Source: Labrenzia sp. 011
Lineage (GTDB): Bacteria > Pseudomonadota > Alphaproteobacteria > Rhizobiales > Stappiaceae
Assembly (NCBI RefSeq): GCF_003075075.1
Contig: NZ_QCYM01000018.1
Coordinates: 1 to 64,000 of the forward strand
DNA length: 64,000 bases
Reading direction: 5' to 3'
The notes beneath the pieces were generated by a model. The model ran no database searches and was not told where the DNA came from. It saw only the letters and a list, made by a program, of their open reading frames with translations. Shown piece after piece: positions 54,783 to 62,922 of the stretch. Positions within the stretch are counted from its first letter, which is position 1, and each line of letters opens with the position of its first letter. The translations under genes and the position numbers were made by a program.

Positions 54783-55406
54783 TCAGCCTGCGCTGAACAG
54801 CGTCCAGTCCCTCACTAGATCAGCGACGCTGTTCGCCTGCATCTTGTGCATTGCCCTGCCGCGATGAACCTTGATCGTCTTCAACGTCACACCGAGGTCT
54901 GCGGCAATCTGCTTGTTCATCTTGCCTTCCATCACGTGCAAGAGGACTTGGCATTCCCTGGTCGTCAGCTTTTCCAGGCGCATCTGAAAGGACGACCTGA
55001 ATTTGGTGTCCTTCCTCGATAGTCGGTCTCGCTCAAGGGCGACCTGTACAGTATCCAGCAACTGATCCGCTGCGACGGGTTTGGTCAGAAAGTCGACCGC
55101 TCCGGACTTGATCGCGCTTACACTCAACGGGATGGTCCCATGTCCTGTGAGAAAGATCACCTGCCGCTTCATGTCCCCTTCAAGAAGGGCTTGATGAACG
55201 TCACAGCCATTCATCCCCGGCATCTCAACATCAAGGATCACGCAACCTGGTGCGCCTGCACTGTGGAATTTGAGAAAACTTTCAGCATCGGCGTAGCATT
55301 CGACACGGTATGCTTCGGCTTCCAGCAACCGGGTGAGTGCTATGCGGATAAGAGCATCATCATCGACGACGTAAACCGTTTCCGCTGCAAACTCCTGGCC
55401 CATCAT
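54783..55406 (-). CDS. FixJ-type response regulator
   Basis: This 207-residue regulator joins a receiver (VDDD near residue 14, phospho-acceptor Asp in CVILDVEMPGMNG, Lys in LTKPVAADQLL) to a LuxR-type HTH (LTTRECQVLLHVMEGKMNKQIAADLGVTLKTIKVHRGRAMHKM). Its ATG overlaps the kinase stop (ATGA), so it is the cognate regulator. Its target is plausibly the divergent sulfatase operon. Confidence 0.92.
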   Translation of the reverse strand: MMGQEFAAETVYVVDDDALIRIALTRLLEAEAYRVECYADAESFLKFHSAGAPGCVILDVEMPGMNGCDVHQALLEGDMKRQVIFLTGHGTIPLSVSAIKSGAVDFLTKPVAADQLLDTVQVALERDRLSRKDTKFRSSFQMRLEKLTTRECQVLLHVMEGKMNKQIAADLGVTLKTIKVHRGRAMHKMQANSVADLVRDWTLFSAG

Positions 55407-57412
55407 TCACCTTTCATTTCCGGAAGGGTCAGGACGATCCGGACCCCGATTTCTCTTGTGCGATCAAATTCGAGCGTGCCGCCGTGAGCCTGGGCAATCG
55501 ATCGGCAAATTGGCAGGCCGAGGCCCATGCCGTCGCTGCGTTGACTGACGAATGGCTCGAATGCGGTCTCCTGCATTTCCCTTGTCATGCCCGCACCGCA
55601 ATCCGAAACCGCCAGAAAAGACTGCCCGTCGGGAGTATGTCCGGTCCTGATGTCGATACGCCGCCGGGACGGAGGCAGGTGTGACACGGCTTCTGAAGCG
55701 TTCAAAACCAGATTAAGAGTAATCTGTTGCAGTTGCGAAAAATTGGCGCGAACGGTTAATTTGTTCGCCGTGCTTGAAAAACTAGCGCTCGTTTGCCGGG
55801 CTGCAAGCTCGCTCTTTGCAAGTTTGAGTGTTTCTGTCACTGCAGCATTCAGGTTTACCGGCTTGCAGGAGACGTCCTTGTTCAAGAAGAGCTGGCGAAG
55901 TCCTTTCACGGATTCAGTCGCATGTTTGTCCGCGCTGGCAATGTCCTCGAGGATGCCCCTGATATCCTCCGGTTTCGCAGCTTTCCGATCCAGCATGCGC
56001 AGTCCCGCTTCGACATTCGTGAGGATCGAGGTCAAAGGCTGATTGAGTTCGTGCGCAATCGAGCCGGACAACTGACCGAGTTGAGAGACCCTGGACATAT
56101 GAGCAAGCTGCAGACGTTCGAGAGAAAGTTCCTTTGACGTGCGTCTGCGCCATCTCTCCAGAAGTACCAGAGCAAGAATGGTTGCCGATTGCAGCAGGAT
56201 GATCGCGAGGCCAATCACAATCTGCCAGCGGTATCTTTCCCAGAGCGAAGGTTCATAGTTCTCAAGGAGAGCATCGTCCGGGAGCAGTGCCTGGTCTATG
56301 TTCCAGCGTTCGACCTGCCGCCAGTCGAGTACAGGTTTGGCGCTTGAAAGCTTCAGATGTTCCGAAGGGCGTTGCCCCTGGATCAGCCCTTCGACCAGTT
56401 TGCCGACGTCCTTGCCGATGCCGACAAACGTTTCCATCTGGCCCCCCACTATCCCCGTCCCGACAAACGAGTCGTAGACGCCATAGGTGGGAACAGAAGC
56501 TAGAGGGATGATTTCCGCCGCAGCGTCGCGTGGAACAAATTTCCGGCCATCCGCATCGGTGAAGACTGTCAAAACAAGCAAAAGGCTGTCGTTCGGGAGC
56601 TCCGAAACGGCAACCTTGAAATCTTCGAGGGAAAGGTCCGACAGGTGGCTAACCGTCATGCCGGCATAGGTGGCTCCCAGTTTCGACTTGGCCGTGTCGC
56701 GCCAGCGATGATCGAATTCCGAAGATCCTGTGAGAACCACCAGACGTTTCGCTTCCGGGTGCAGCCGGGCCGCCAGATCAACGGTTTCCTGGACATCGAA
56801 ACTATTCAAAATCCCATAGATCCGAGAGGTGTTCTGGATGTCATCGAAAGTGACTTGTGATACCGCCCCGGCAACGATTGGGATCCGGTCCGGGATCCAT
56901 TCAAGCCTTCCAAGGGCAAACAACAGTGCACCAGGTCCAATTGCCACGATCGCATCAAACTGCATGTTCTCGTACTTGGCCGCCAGAAACGTCGCGATCC
57001 TGTCTTCGTGACCGGTGTCCTGGAACCTGACCATGTCCAGATATTCGCTATAAAGCTCGATTGCCGTCGAGTTTCCCTGATTGATCTGCTGCTGCAACCC
57101 CAGCGCGATTTCCCTGGCCGCGAACAAGGTGCTTTCGCTTTCGTAGAGTATCAGGACCCGCCGGACCTCCGCAGCGCTTGCCGGAGATACCAGAACCAGG
57201 TTCGCAATAGGGAAAGTTCCCAGAGAAATCACGGCCAGCAGCCGCATCACCGGCAGTAAATGTCTTGTTGCCCCAAGGTCCAACTTACTTGGCCTCGCAA
57301 GATTGCAGATACTTCTGGAGAAAGCAGATTGGAAAAAGAGCGGCACCAGACGGCTCCCAATTCCAGATCGATGATAACGCACCGGCGACCGTTTCATGAC
57401 CCGGACCTTCAA
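55403..57412 (-). CDS. Sensor histidine kinase with ABC-substrate-binding-like sensor
   Basis: This is a membrane kinase of up to 669 residues. A basic N-terminal stretch precedes a signal/membrane segment near residue 57-80 (LLAVISLGTFPIANLVLVSPASA), so the start may be internal (for example M56). About 300 residues of a periplasmic-binding-protein-like domain (VRRVLILYESES...YGVYDSFVGTGIVGGQMETFVGIGKDVGKLVEGLI) follow. A second helix lies near 400-420, then an H-box (GSIAHELNQPLTSI) and an ATPase domain with N, G1 (DCGAGM) and G2 (GMGLGLPI) boxes. Such a sensor domain suggests small-molecule detection in the periplasm. The genes that face it suggest a sulfated or phosphorylated substrate, as inference. 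Confidence 0.92.
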   Translation of the reverse strand: MKVRVMKRSPVRYHRSGIGSRLVPLFFQSAFSRSICNLARPSKLDLGATRHLLPVMRLLAVISLGTFPIANLVLVSPASAAEVRRVLILYESESTLFAAREIALGLQQQINQGNSTAIELYSEYLDMVRFQDTGHEDRIATFLAAKYENMQFDAIVAIGPGALLFALGRLEWIPDRIPIVAGAVSQVTFDDIQNTSRIYGILNSFDVQETVDLAARLHPEAKRLVVLTGSSEFDHRWRDTAKSKLGATYAGMTVSHLSDLSLEDFKVAVSELPNDSLLLVLTVFTDADGRKFVPRDAAAEIIPLASVPTYGVYDSFVGTGIVGGQMETFVGIGKDVGKLVEGLIQGQRPSEHLKLSSAKPVLDWRQVERWNIDQALLPDDALLENYEPSLWERYRWQIVIGLAIILLQSATILALVLLERWRRRTSKELSLERLQLAHMSRVSQLGQLSGSIAHELNQPLTSILTNVEAGLRMLDRKAAKPEDIRGILEDIASADKHATESVKGLRQLFLNKDVSCKPVNLNAAVTETLKLAKSELAARQTSASFSSTANKLTVRANFSQLQQITLNLVLNASEAVSHLPPSRRRIDIRTGHTPDGQSFLAVSDCGAGMTREMQETAFEPFVSQRSDGMGLGLPICRSIAQAHGGTLEFDRTREIGVRIVLTLPEMKGE

Positions 57413-57681
57413 AAGGGAGAAAATGAATTCAGTTCAGTCAGGCTTCAGAGCAACCATAAAGCGCATCACGTTGCGTCATGTTAATGTGTGTTTCAAGACC
57501 CTTAGATCAAATAGATGCACGCGGAATATTTGCTGCAGCGATAGCGCTACTCTCATGAAGATGATGATTGTCCGACAAATCCGGCCATTGGAATGGCCCC
57601 ATCGATCAGTCGAACGGCAGATGGTTTAACCGAATTTTCGGACCCGTGAACCCTCGAGTGTTTGTTTGAAGGAGACAGGTA

Positions 57682-59247
57682 ATGTGGAAATGGAAATTGG
57701 CGCAGGTCGCGCTGATCTGCGGCGCGGCGCTGGCGACGGCCAGTGGTGCCCAGGCCCAGGATCAGGCGAAGCCGAACATCCTGGTAATCTGGGGTGATGA
57801 CATCGGCCAAACAAACATCTCCAGCTACAGCTTTGGGCTGATGGGCTATGAAACGCCCAACATCGACCGGATTGCCGCCGATGGTGCAAAGTTTACCGAC
57901 TACTACGCCGAGCAGAGCTGCACGGCGGGTCGGTCGACATTCATCACGGGGCAGTCGACGCTGAGGACGGGGCTCTCGAAAGTCGGCCTGCCCGGCGCTG
58001 ATGTCGGTTTGCAAGCCGACGATGTGACCATAGCCTCGGCTCTGAAGGACCTTGGATATGCCACCGGCCAGTTCGGCAAGAACCATCTCGGTGACAAGGA
58101 CGAGTTTCTTCCCACCGCCCACGGTTTCGACGAGTTTTTCGGCAATCTTTATCATCTCAACGCTGAGGAAGAACCAGAGAACTTCAACTATCCGCAGGAT
58201 CCGAACTTCCGCGAGCAATATGGCCCGCGCGGTGTGATCCGCTCTTCTGCCGACGGAAACATCGAAGACACCGGACCGCTGACAAAAAAGCGGATGGAAA
58301 CGGTTGATGAAGAAACTTCCGCTGCCGCCATCGACTTCATGAACCGCCAGGTGGAGCAGGGCAAGCCATTCTTCATCTGGATGAACACAACCCGGATGCA
58401 CTTCCGCACTCACGTGAAGGCGGAAAACCGGAGCGCACCCGGCCTGACCGCCTTAACCGAATATGCCGACGGCATGATCGAACATGATGCGATTGTCGGT
58501 CAGATCCTCGATGCTCTCGACCAGACAGGTATCGCGGACAACACGATCGTCATATACTCGACCGACAACGGTCCTCACCAGAACTCCTGGCCGGATGCCG
58601 GGACCACACCGTTCCGGTCCGAGAAAAACACCAACTGGGAAGGCGCATTCCGGGTCCCCGCAATGATCCGCTGGCCTGGGCACATTGAACCCGGAACTGT
58701 CAAGAACGGCATGTTCTCCGGTCTCGACTGGTTCCCGACGCTGTTGGCTGCTGCCGGCGATGCCGACATAAAGGACCGCCTCCTGGAAGGGACAACCATC
58801 GACGGGAGTGACTACAAGGTCCATCTCGATGGCTACAACCAGCTTCCCTACCTGACGGGGGAAACCGATGAGACTGCACGAAAAGAGTTCTTTTATTTCA
58901 ACGACGATGGCGCGGTTGTCGCGTTGCGGTACGAGAACTGGAAAGTTGTCTTCCAGGAGCAACGGGCAAAAGGCACTTTGAACATCTGGGCGGAGCCTTT
59001 CACAGCGCTGCGGGTTCCCAAGCTTTTTGACCTGCGTTCCGATCCTTATGAACGGGCCGACCGGACCTCAAACACATATTACGACTGGCTGATGGACCAT
59101 GTGTTCCTGTTGACGCCGGCACAGGTTGAAGTCGCGAAGTTCTTTGGAACGTTCGAAGAGTATCCGCCCTCTCAGCGAGCTGCGAGCTTCTCTGTGGACC
59201 AGATCCAGGATCAGCTCGAAAAGACACTGAGCGGCATGACCCGATAA
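57682..59247 (+). CDS. Secreted arylsulfatase
   Basis: This 521-residue sulfatase has a cleavable signal peptide (VALICGAALATASGAQAQ). The formylglycine site is Cys80 in SCTAGRSTFITGQ (C-x-A-x-R), and metal ligands are seen in IWGDDIG and YSTDNGPHQNSW. The product would hydrolyse sulfate esters in the periplasm or outside. AAGGAGA precedes the ATG. It heads an operon with a HAD phosphatase and a formylglycine-generating-enzyme homologue. The substrate is unknown; organic sulfate acquisition is the obvious role. Confidence 0.93.
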   Translation: MWKWKLAQVALICGAALATASGAQAQDQAKPNILVIWGDDIGQTNISSYSFGLMGYETPNIDRIAADGAKFTDYYAEQSCTAGRSTFITGQSTLRTGLSKVGLPGADVGLQADDVTIASALKDLGYATGQFGKNHLGDKDEFLPTAHGFDEFFGNLYHLNAEEEPENFNYPQDPNFREQYGPRGVIRSSADGNIEDTGPLTKKRMETVDEETSAAAIDFMNRQVEQGKPFFIWMNTTRMHFRTHVKAENRSAPGLTALTEYADGMIEHDAIVGQILDALDQTGIADNTIVIYSTDNGPHQNSWPDAGTTPFRSEKNTNWEGAFRVPAMIRWPGHIEPGTVKNGMFSGLDWFPTLLAAAGDADIKDRLLEGTTIDGSDYKVHLDGYNQLPYLTGETDETARKEFFYFNDDGAVVALRYENWKVVFQEQRAKGTLNIWAEPFTALRVPKLFDLRSDPYERADRTSNTYYDWLMDHVFLLTPAQVEVAKFFGTFEEYPPSQRAASFSVDQIQDQLEKTLSGMTR

Positions 59248-59261
59248 GCGCTCGGCAAGCA

Positions 59262-59292
59262 GCCCGCGGGGAGCAAAACGCTCCTCGCGGGC
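59262..59292 (+). terminator. Strong hairpin between sulfatase and HAD genes
   Basis: Thirteen-base arms (GCCCGCGGGGAGC and GCTCCTCGCGGGC) with one wobble pair and an AAAA loop sit 15 bp after the sulfatase stop. No T-run follows, so it may act as an attenuator or mRNA 3' stabiliser rather than a full terminator. Confidence 0.5.
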
Positions 59293-59323
59293 CTGTCCGT
59301 CTCCTCCAAGCGTGAGAATTGTC

Positions 59324-60310
59324 ATGCGCAGTATCATTGTTGCGGCCGTCTTCGCCATTTTGCCTTCTTTGTCGTTTGCCGACCCTTTGCCTTCGTGGAA
59401 CAACACGGAAACAAAGCAGGCGATCCTGGAATTCGTCGAGGCAACGACAACGCCCGGAAGCGAGCGTTACCTCGATCCGGCGGCGCGGATTGCGACATTC
59501 GACAATGACGGCAACCTCTGGGCGGAACAGCCTGTCTATTTTCAGCTGATCTATGCTCTCGACAAGGCCAAGGCCATGGTCGCAGCGGATCCGTCCCTGG
59601 AAGAAAAGAGCCCCGGCATGAAGGCAGCGGCGGACGGGGACATGCAGGCCTTGCTCGCGGACGGGCACAAGGGGCTGCTTGAAGTCATGGCAATGTCCCA
59701 TTCCGGCATGACGACGGAAGAATTCAAGGATGAGGTCGACAAATGGCTGGAGACCACGAAACATCCTGTAACCGGTCGACGCTATGACGAGATGATCTAC
59801 CAGCCCATGCTGGAACTGCTCACCTATCTCAGGGACAAGGGTTACAAGACCTACATTGTTTCCGGCGGCGGGATCGATTTCATCCGCGTCTTCTCTGAAA
59901 GAGCCTACGGCATTCCATCGGAACAGGTTGTGGGCTCAAGCATCAAGGCGACTTTCGTCGTCTCGGAGGGCGATGCGGATACCGTGAAGAGCCCGGAACT
60001 CTTTTTCATTGATGACAAGGAAGGCAAACCGGTTGCCATCAACCATCACATCGGCCGTCGCCCTGTCATTGCCTCGGGTAACTCCGATGGCGACCTTCAG
60101 ATGATGCAATACGCCACCCGTGGCGGCCGCAACGCTCTTGCTATCTTGCTGCACCACACGGACGCGGACCGGGAATGGGCCTATGACAAGGGCTCCAAGG
60201 TCGGAGGGCTGGACAAGGCGCTGGAGGAGGCCAACCAACGAGGCTGGGTCGTCATCGACATGAAGGCCGACTGGCGGACAGTGTTTCCGTGGGAACTGCA
60301 AAACAGGTAA
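59324..60310 (+). CDS. Secreted HAD-superfamily phosphatase
   Basis: This 328-residue protein has a signal peptide (RSIIVAAVFAILPSLSFADPL). HAD motif I is FDNDGNLW, with the nucleophile Asp and acid-base Asp; motif II is YIVSGGG, and motif IV is the region VIASGNSDGDLQMM. It should remove phosphate from a periplasmic substrate. The ATG at 59324 is preferred to one four codons upstream. It ends 10 bp before the FGE-like gene. Confidence 0.87.
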   Translation: MRSIIVAAVFAILPSLSFADPLPSWNNTETKQAILEFVEATTTPGSERYLDPAARIATFDNDGNLWAEQPVYFQLIYALDKAKAMVAADPSLEEKSPGMKAAADGDMQALLADGHKGLLEVMAMSHSGMTTEEFKDEVDKWLETTKHPVTGRRYDEMIYQPMLELLTYLRDKGYKTYIVSGGGIDFIRVFSERAYGIPSEQVVGSSIKATFVVSEGDADTVKSPELFFIDDKEGKPVAINHHIGRRPVIASGNSDGDLQMMQYATRGGRNALAILLHHTDADREWAYDKGSKVGGLDKALEEANQRGWVVIDMKADWRTVFPWELQNR

Positions 60311-60320
60311 GGAAGATTTC

Positions 60321-61307
60321 GTGCCTTCGTTGAAACAACTCGGGGTCTTGGGATCTGTTGGCTTGATCATATCGGGAAGCCAGGCAGCGACTGCCAACGG
60401 CGGTTTCGTCCGGATTGAGGGCGGCACCTTCACGATGGGCTCCAACGAGCATTACCGGGAAGAAGCGACAGAGCGTAAGGTCACTGTTGGTACGTTCCTT
60501 CTGAGTAAAGCCGAGGTGACCAACGCGAAGTTTGCCGCGTTCGTCGAGGCGACCGGCTATGTAACGACTGCGGAAAAAGACCTAGACGCCCAGCAGAACC
60601 CAAACCTGCCACAGGATCTCCTGAAAGCCGGGTCAATGGTCTTTGCCCAGCCGGATACCCAGGTCGACATCAGCGACTTCCACAATTGGTGGCGATACGT
60701 CAACGGGGCGAACTGGCGCCATCCTGCTGGCCCGCAATCTTCGATAGAAGGACTAGACGATCATCCGGTCGTGCAGGTATCCCCTGAGGATGCGGCTGCC
60801 TATGCTGAATGGGCCGGTGGTCGGCTGCCGACGGAAGCCGAGTGGGAATATGCGGCCCGCGGCGGCCTTGAGGGCGCTGAGTATACCTGGGGAGAGGATT
60901 ACGATCCCACTGAGGGCTGGAAAGCCAACACATGGCAGGGGCTCTTTCCGAGCGTCGACACCAAGGAAGACGGACATCACGGCACGTCTCCAGCCGGCTC
61001 CTTTCCCCCGAATGGATATGGTCTTTACGACATGGCTGGAAACGTATGGGAACACACTTCGGACTGGTGGGTGCCTGGGCATCCAGATAAATCAGAAACA
61101 GATCCTGCAGGCCCTCCGAAAACCCTTGCCGCCAACTTCGCTCATCCGGCCGTCGGACCGATGAATGTGGTCAAGGGCGGTTCCTGGCTCTGTGCACCGT
61201 CATACTGCCTGCGATATCGCCCTTCTGCGCGTCAGCACGCGGAACGAAGCCTGGGTGCCAATCACATCGGTTTTCGAATAGCTAAAGACGTGACTGGCGA
61301 GCACTAG
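60321..61307 (+). CDS. Secreted formylglycine-generating-enzyme homologue (SUMF1)
   Basis: This 328-residue FGE-sulfatase-domain protein starts with GTG after AAGGAAG and has a signal-like N-terminus (LGVLGSVGLIISGSQAATA). The domain spans FVRIEGGTFTMGSN to HIGFRIAK. The copper-binding/catalytic pair is present as Cys291 and Cys296 in GGSWLCAPSYCLRYRPSAR, with the usual spacing of five. It should convert Cys80 of the adjacent sulfatase to formylglycine. Bacterial FGEs usually act in the cytoplasm before export; an exported one is unusual. Confidence 0.9.
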   Translation: MPSLKQLGVLGSVGLIISGSQAATANGGFVRIEGGTFTMGSNEHYREEATERKVTVGTFLLSKAEVTNAKFAAFVEATGYVTTAEKDLDAQQNPNLPQDLLKAGSMVFAQPDTQVDISDFHNWWRYVNGANWRHPAGPQSSIEGLDDHPVVQVSPEDAAAYAEWAGGRLPTEAEWEYAARGGLEGAEYTWGEDYDPTEGWKANTWQGLFPSVDTKEDGHHGTSPAGSFPPNGYGLYDMAGNVWEHTSDWWVPGHPDKSETDPAGPPKTLAANFAHPAVGPMNVVKGGSWLCAPSYCLRYRPSARQHAERSLGANHIGFRIAKDVTGEH

Positions 61308-61642
61308 ACTTTCTCATGATGAAACCACGTCGAAAGTGTCTGCTTTCAGGAAGCCCTGCGCATGCTATAAACCTACGCAATAAAAACTCAATTCGGGCAT
61401 TTTTCGGTAACGCTTGTGACCCTCTCGCCGAACTAACAATTCTCCGCAACTTTCTATCGGTATCTGCCGCCAAGCCAGACGATCCGAGAAAGCGTCGCTA
61501 ACGCACATCTTAGTTGCCAGTGCTGTTGGCATGGCCGGGCGGACACTTTACCCGCGTTTGGTCGCTGAGCTGCGACCAGCAATTACATGCAGAGGACATC
61601 GTCAATACGCTCATCCCGCATTAGGCGTAGGACAGTTCACCT
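61308..61642. other. No recognisable feature
   Basis: The stretch after the FGE-like gene contains no supported gene, repeat or hairpin of note. It ends at the stop codon of the truncated gene on the minus strand. Confidence 0.4.
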
Positions 61643-61826
61643 CTAGATCCGGAATGCAATACCGGTCTTCTTTTCCGCCAGCTTGTCGAAATGCAGTTTC
61701 AGAACCTTGTGGTCGTCTTCAGCCGATGTCTGATAGCTGCGGTGGTCGGTATCCTTGACTATCAGGAAAGCTGCCGCCCAGATCCCGATCAGAAACCCCG
61801 TTTCGTCCCGTAGTTCAAGCCTATGT
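61643..61826 (-). pseudogene. C-terminal gene fragment cut by the Tn3 remnant
   Basis: On the minus strand about 60 codons (LRDETGFLIGIWAAAF...KLAEKKTGIAFRI) read from the edge of the transposon repeat to a stop at 61643. The composition looks protein-like and the frame begins exactly at the repeat, so this is probably the tail of an interrupted gene. The family is not recognised. Confidence 0.45.
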
Positions 61827-62355
61827 GGCCCAGTCGTCCCGAAGCTGCGATTTTGGCCAACTCGCAGAACGTTGTGGGAACATGGCTTGCAGCATTGACC
61901 CGAGAAGCGCCCGGTCGTGACATTTCGCTCCAATTTGAGGAGCGTTTTAATGAGTACGAGTATTTCTAGTTCTGATTTCATCGGCCAGTGGAGCCTGAGC
62001 TTCGCCGACATTGATTTCATCAATTCCAAACCCGCCGCTACGAGGCTCGGCTTGGCCGCGCAGTTGAAGTTTTTCAGTGCTCGCGGTTTCTTCGCTGAGG
62101 ATGGCATATTGGTCTCGCACGATGCTGGCGAATATCTGGCTGAGCAGATCGGCGTTCCAGCCGACGAGCTGTCCAGCTATGATTTCGGCGGGAGAACAGC
62201 CCGTCGGCATTGCGCCGAGATTTTACAGTATCTCGGCTTTGGCCGCATGACGCGACGAGACCGGGAAGCGCTTTCCTGCTGGATTATCGGCGAGCTTTGC
62301 CCGTCTGGACAATCCGTCGGCGCAAGCTAGAGGCGGTATTTCTTTGGTGCCGGGC
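61827..62355 (+). mobile_element. Decayed left end of a second Tn3-family element
   Basis: The terminal repeat (61827-61863) matches the intact transposon's repeat with one mismatch and is followed by the same leader and ribosome site. Similarity to 3760 onwards continues to about 62355 and then stops abruptly. No right end of this copy is visible. It is in the same orientation as the intact element. Confidence 0.88.
61950..62330 (+). pseudogene. tnpA: tnpA 5' fragment
   Basis: These 126 codons correspond to the N-terminus of the transposase at 3883 with scattered substitutions. A small deletion near 62325 shifts the frame and gives a premature stop after SGQSVGAS; homologous DNA continues for about 25 bp more. 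It has no catalytic domain. Confidence 0.9.
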
Positions 62356-62479
62356 TCTCGGTACCGCGGCGCGGGCACTGGCTTAAAAAGAGGCTAACGG
62401 TTTAAAAACTTCCGGCACCGTGGTCGCGTCGATCTGCGCGGCCTTCGAGCCAAACTCCCCGAACAGAAAATCGAATCCG

Positions 62480-62896
62480 ATGATCCGCATTCTAACTGCC
62501 CTCGCCCTTTGCCTCACTGTCGTTCCCGCCAGCGCGGACGAATGGACCAGCGCGGTTTCGCGCGTAATCGATGGCGATACGTTCCAGCTTTCGCGGCCGC
62601 TGGTGCGGATCCGCCTGTGCGGCGTCGATACGCCGGAGCGTGGGCAGCGTGGTTACCGCGAAGCGGCGCAGTACGTTCAAACACTTGTTTCCGGTAGAAA
62701 AGTGCAGTGTCGAACAGTTGGCGAAGGCACCCCTTGCGACGGCCGATCGCGCAAGAAATCGTATGACCGCTTCGTAGCTCAATGCTTCGTTGACGGGCAG
62801 GACATTGCGCTGAAGCTTGTTGAAACCGGACACGCCTGCGCCTGGCCGCGGTACTCCGGCAAGCATTATGTGCGGCAAGCGCGCTGCGTTCGCTAG
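62480..62896 (+). CDS. Secreted thermonuclease-like (SNase) protein
   Basis: This 138-residue protein has a signal peptide (IRILTALALCLTVVPASADEW) and a staphylococcal-nuclease domain (VSRVIDGDTFQL...VRIRLCGVDTPERGQRGYREAAQYV). The catalytic Arg and acidic residues of the RLxGVDTPE motif are present. The C-terminal part is shortened but keeps KLVETGHACAWPRYS. The ATG at 62480 gives the signal peptide; the longer frame does not. Exported nucleases of this type are common on alphaproteobacterial plasmids. Confidence 0.85.
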   Translation: MIRILTALALCLTVVPASADEWTSAVSRVIDGDTFQLSRPLVRIRLCGVDTPERGQRGYREAAQYVQTLVSGRKVQCRTVGEGTPCDGRSRKKSYDRFVAQCFVDGQDIALKLVETGHACAWPRYSGKHYVRQARCVR

Positions 62897-62922
62897 CCCA
62901 CTCCAGGCCAAAAATGCGCGCC

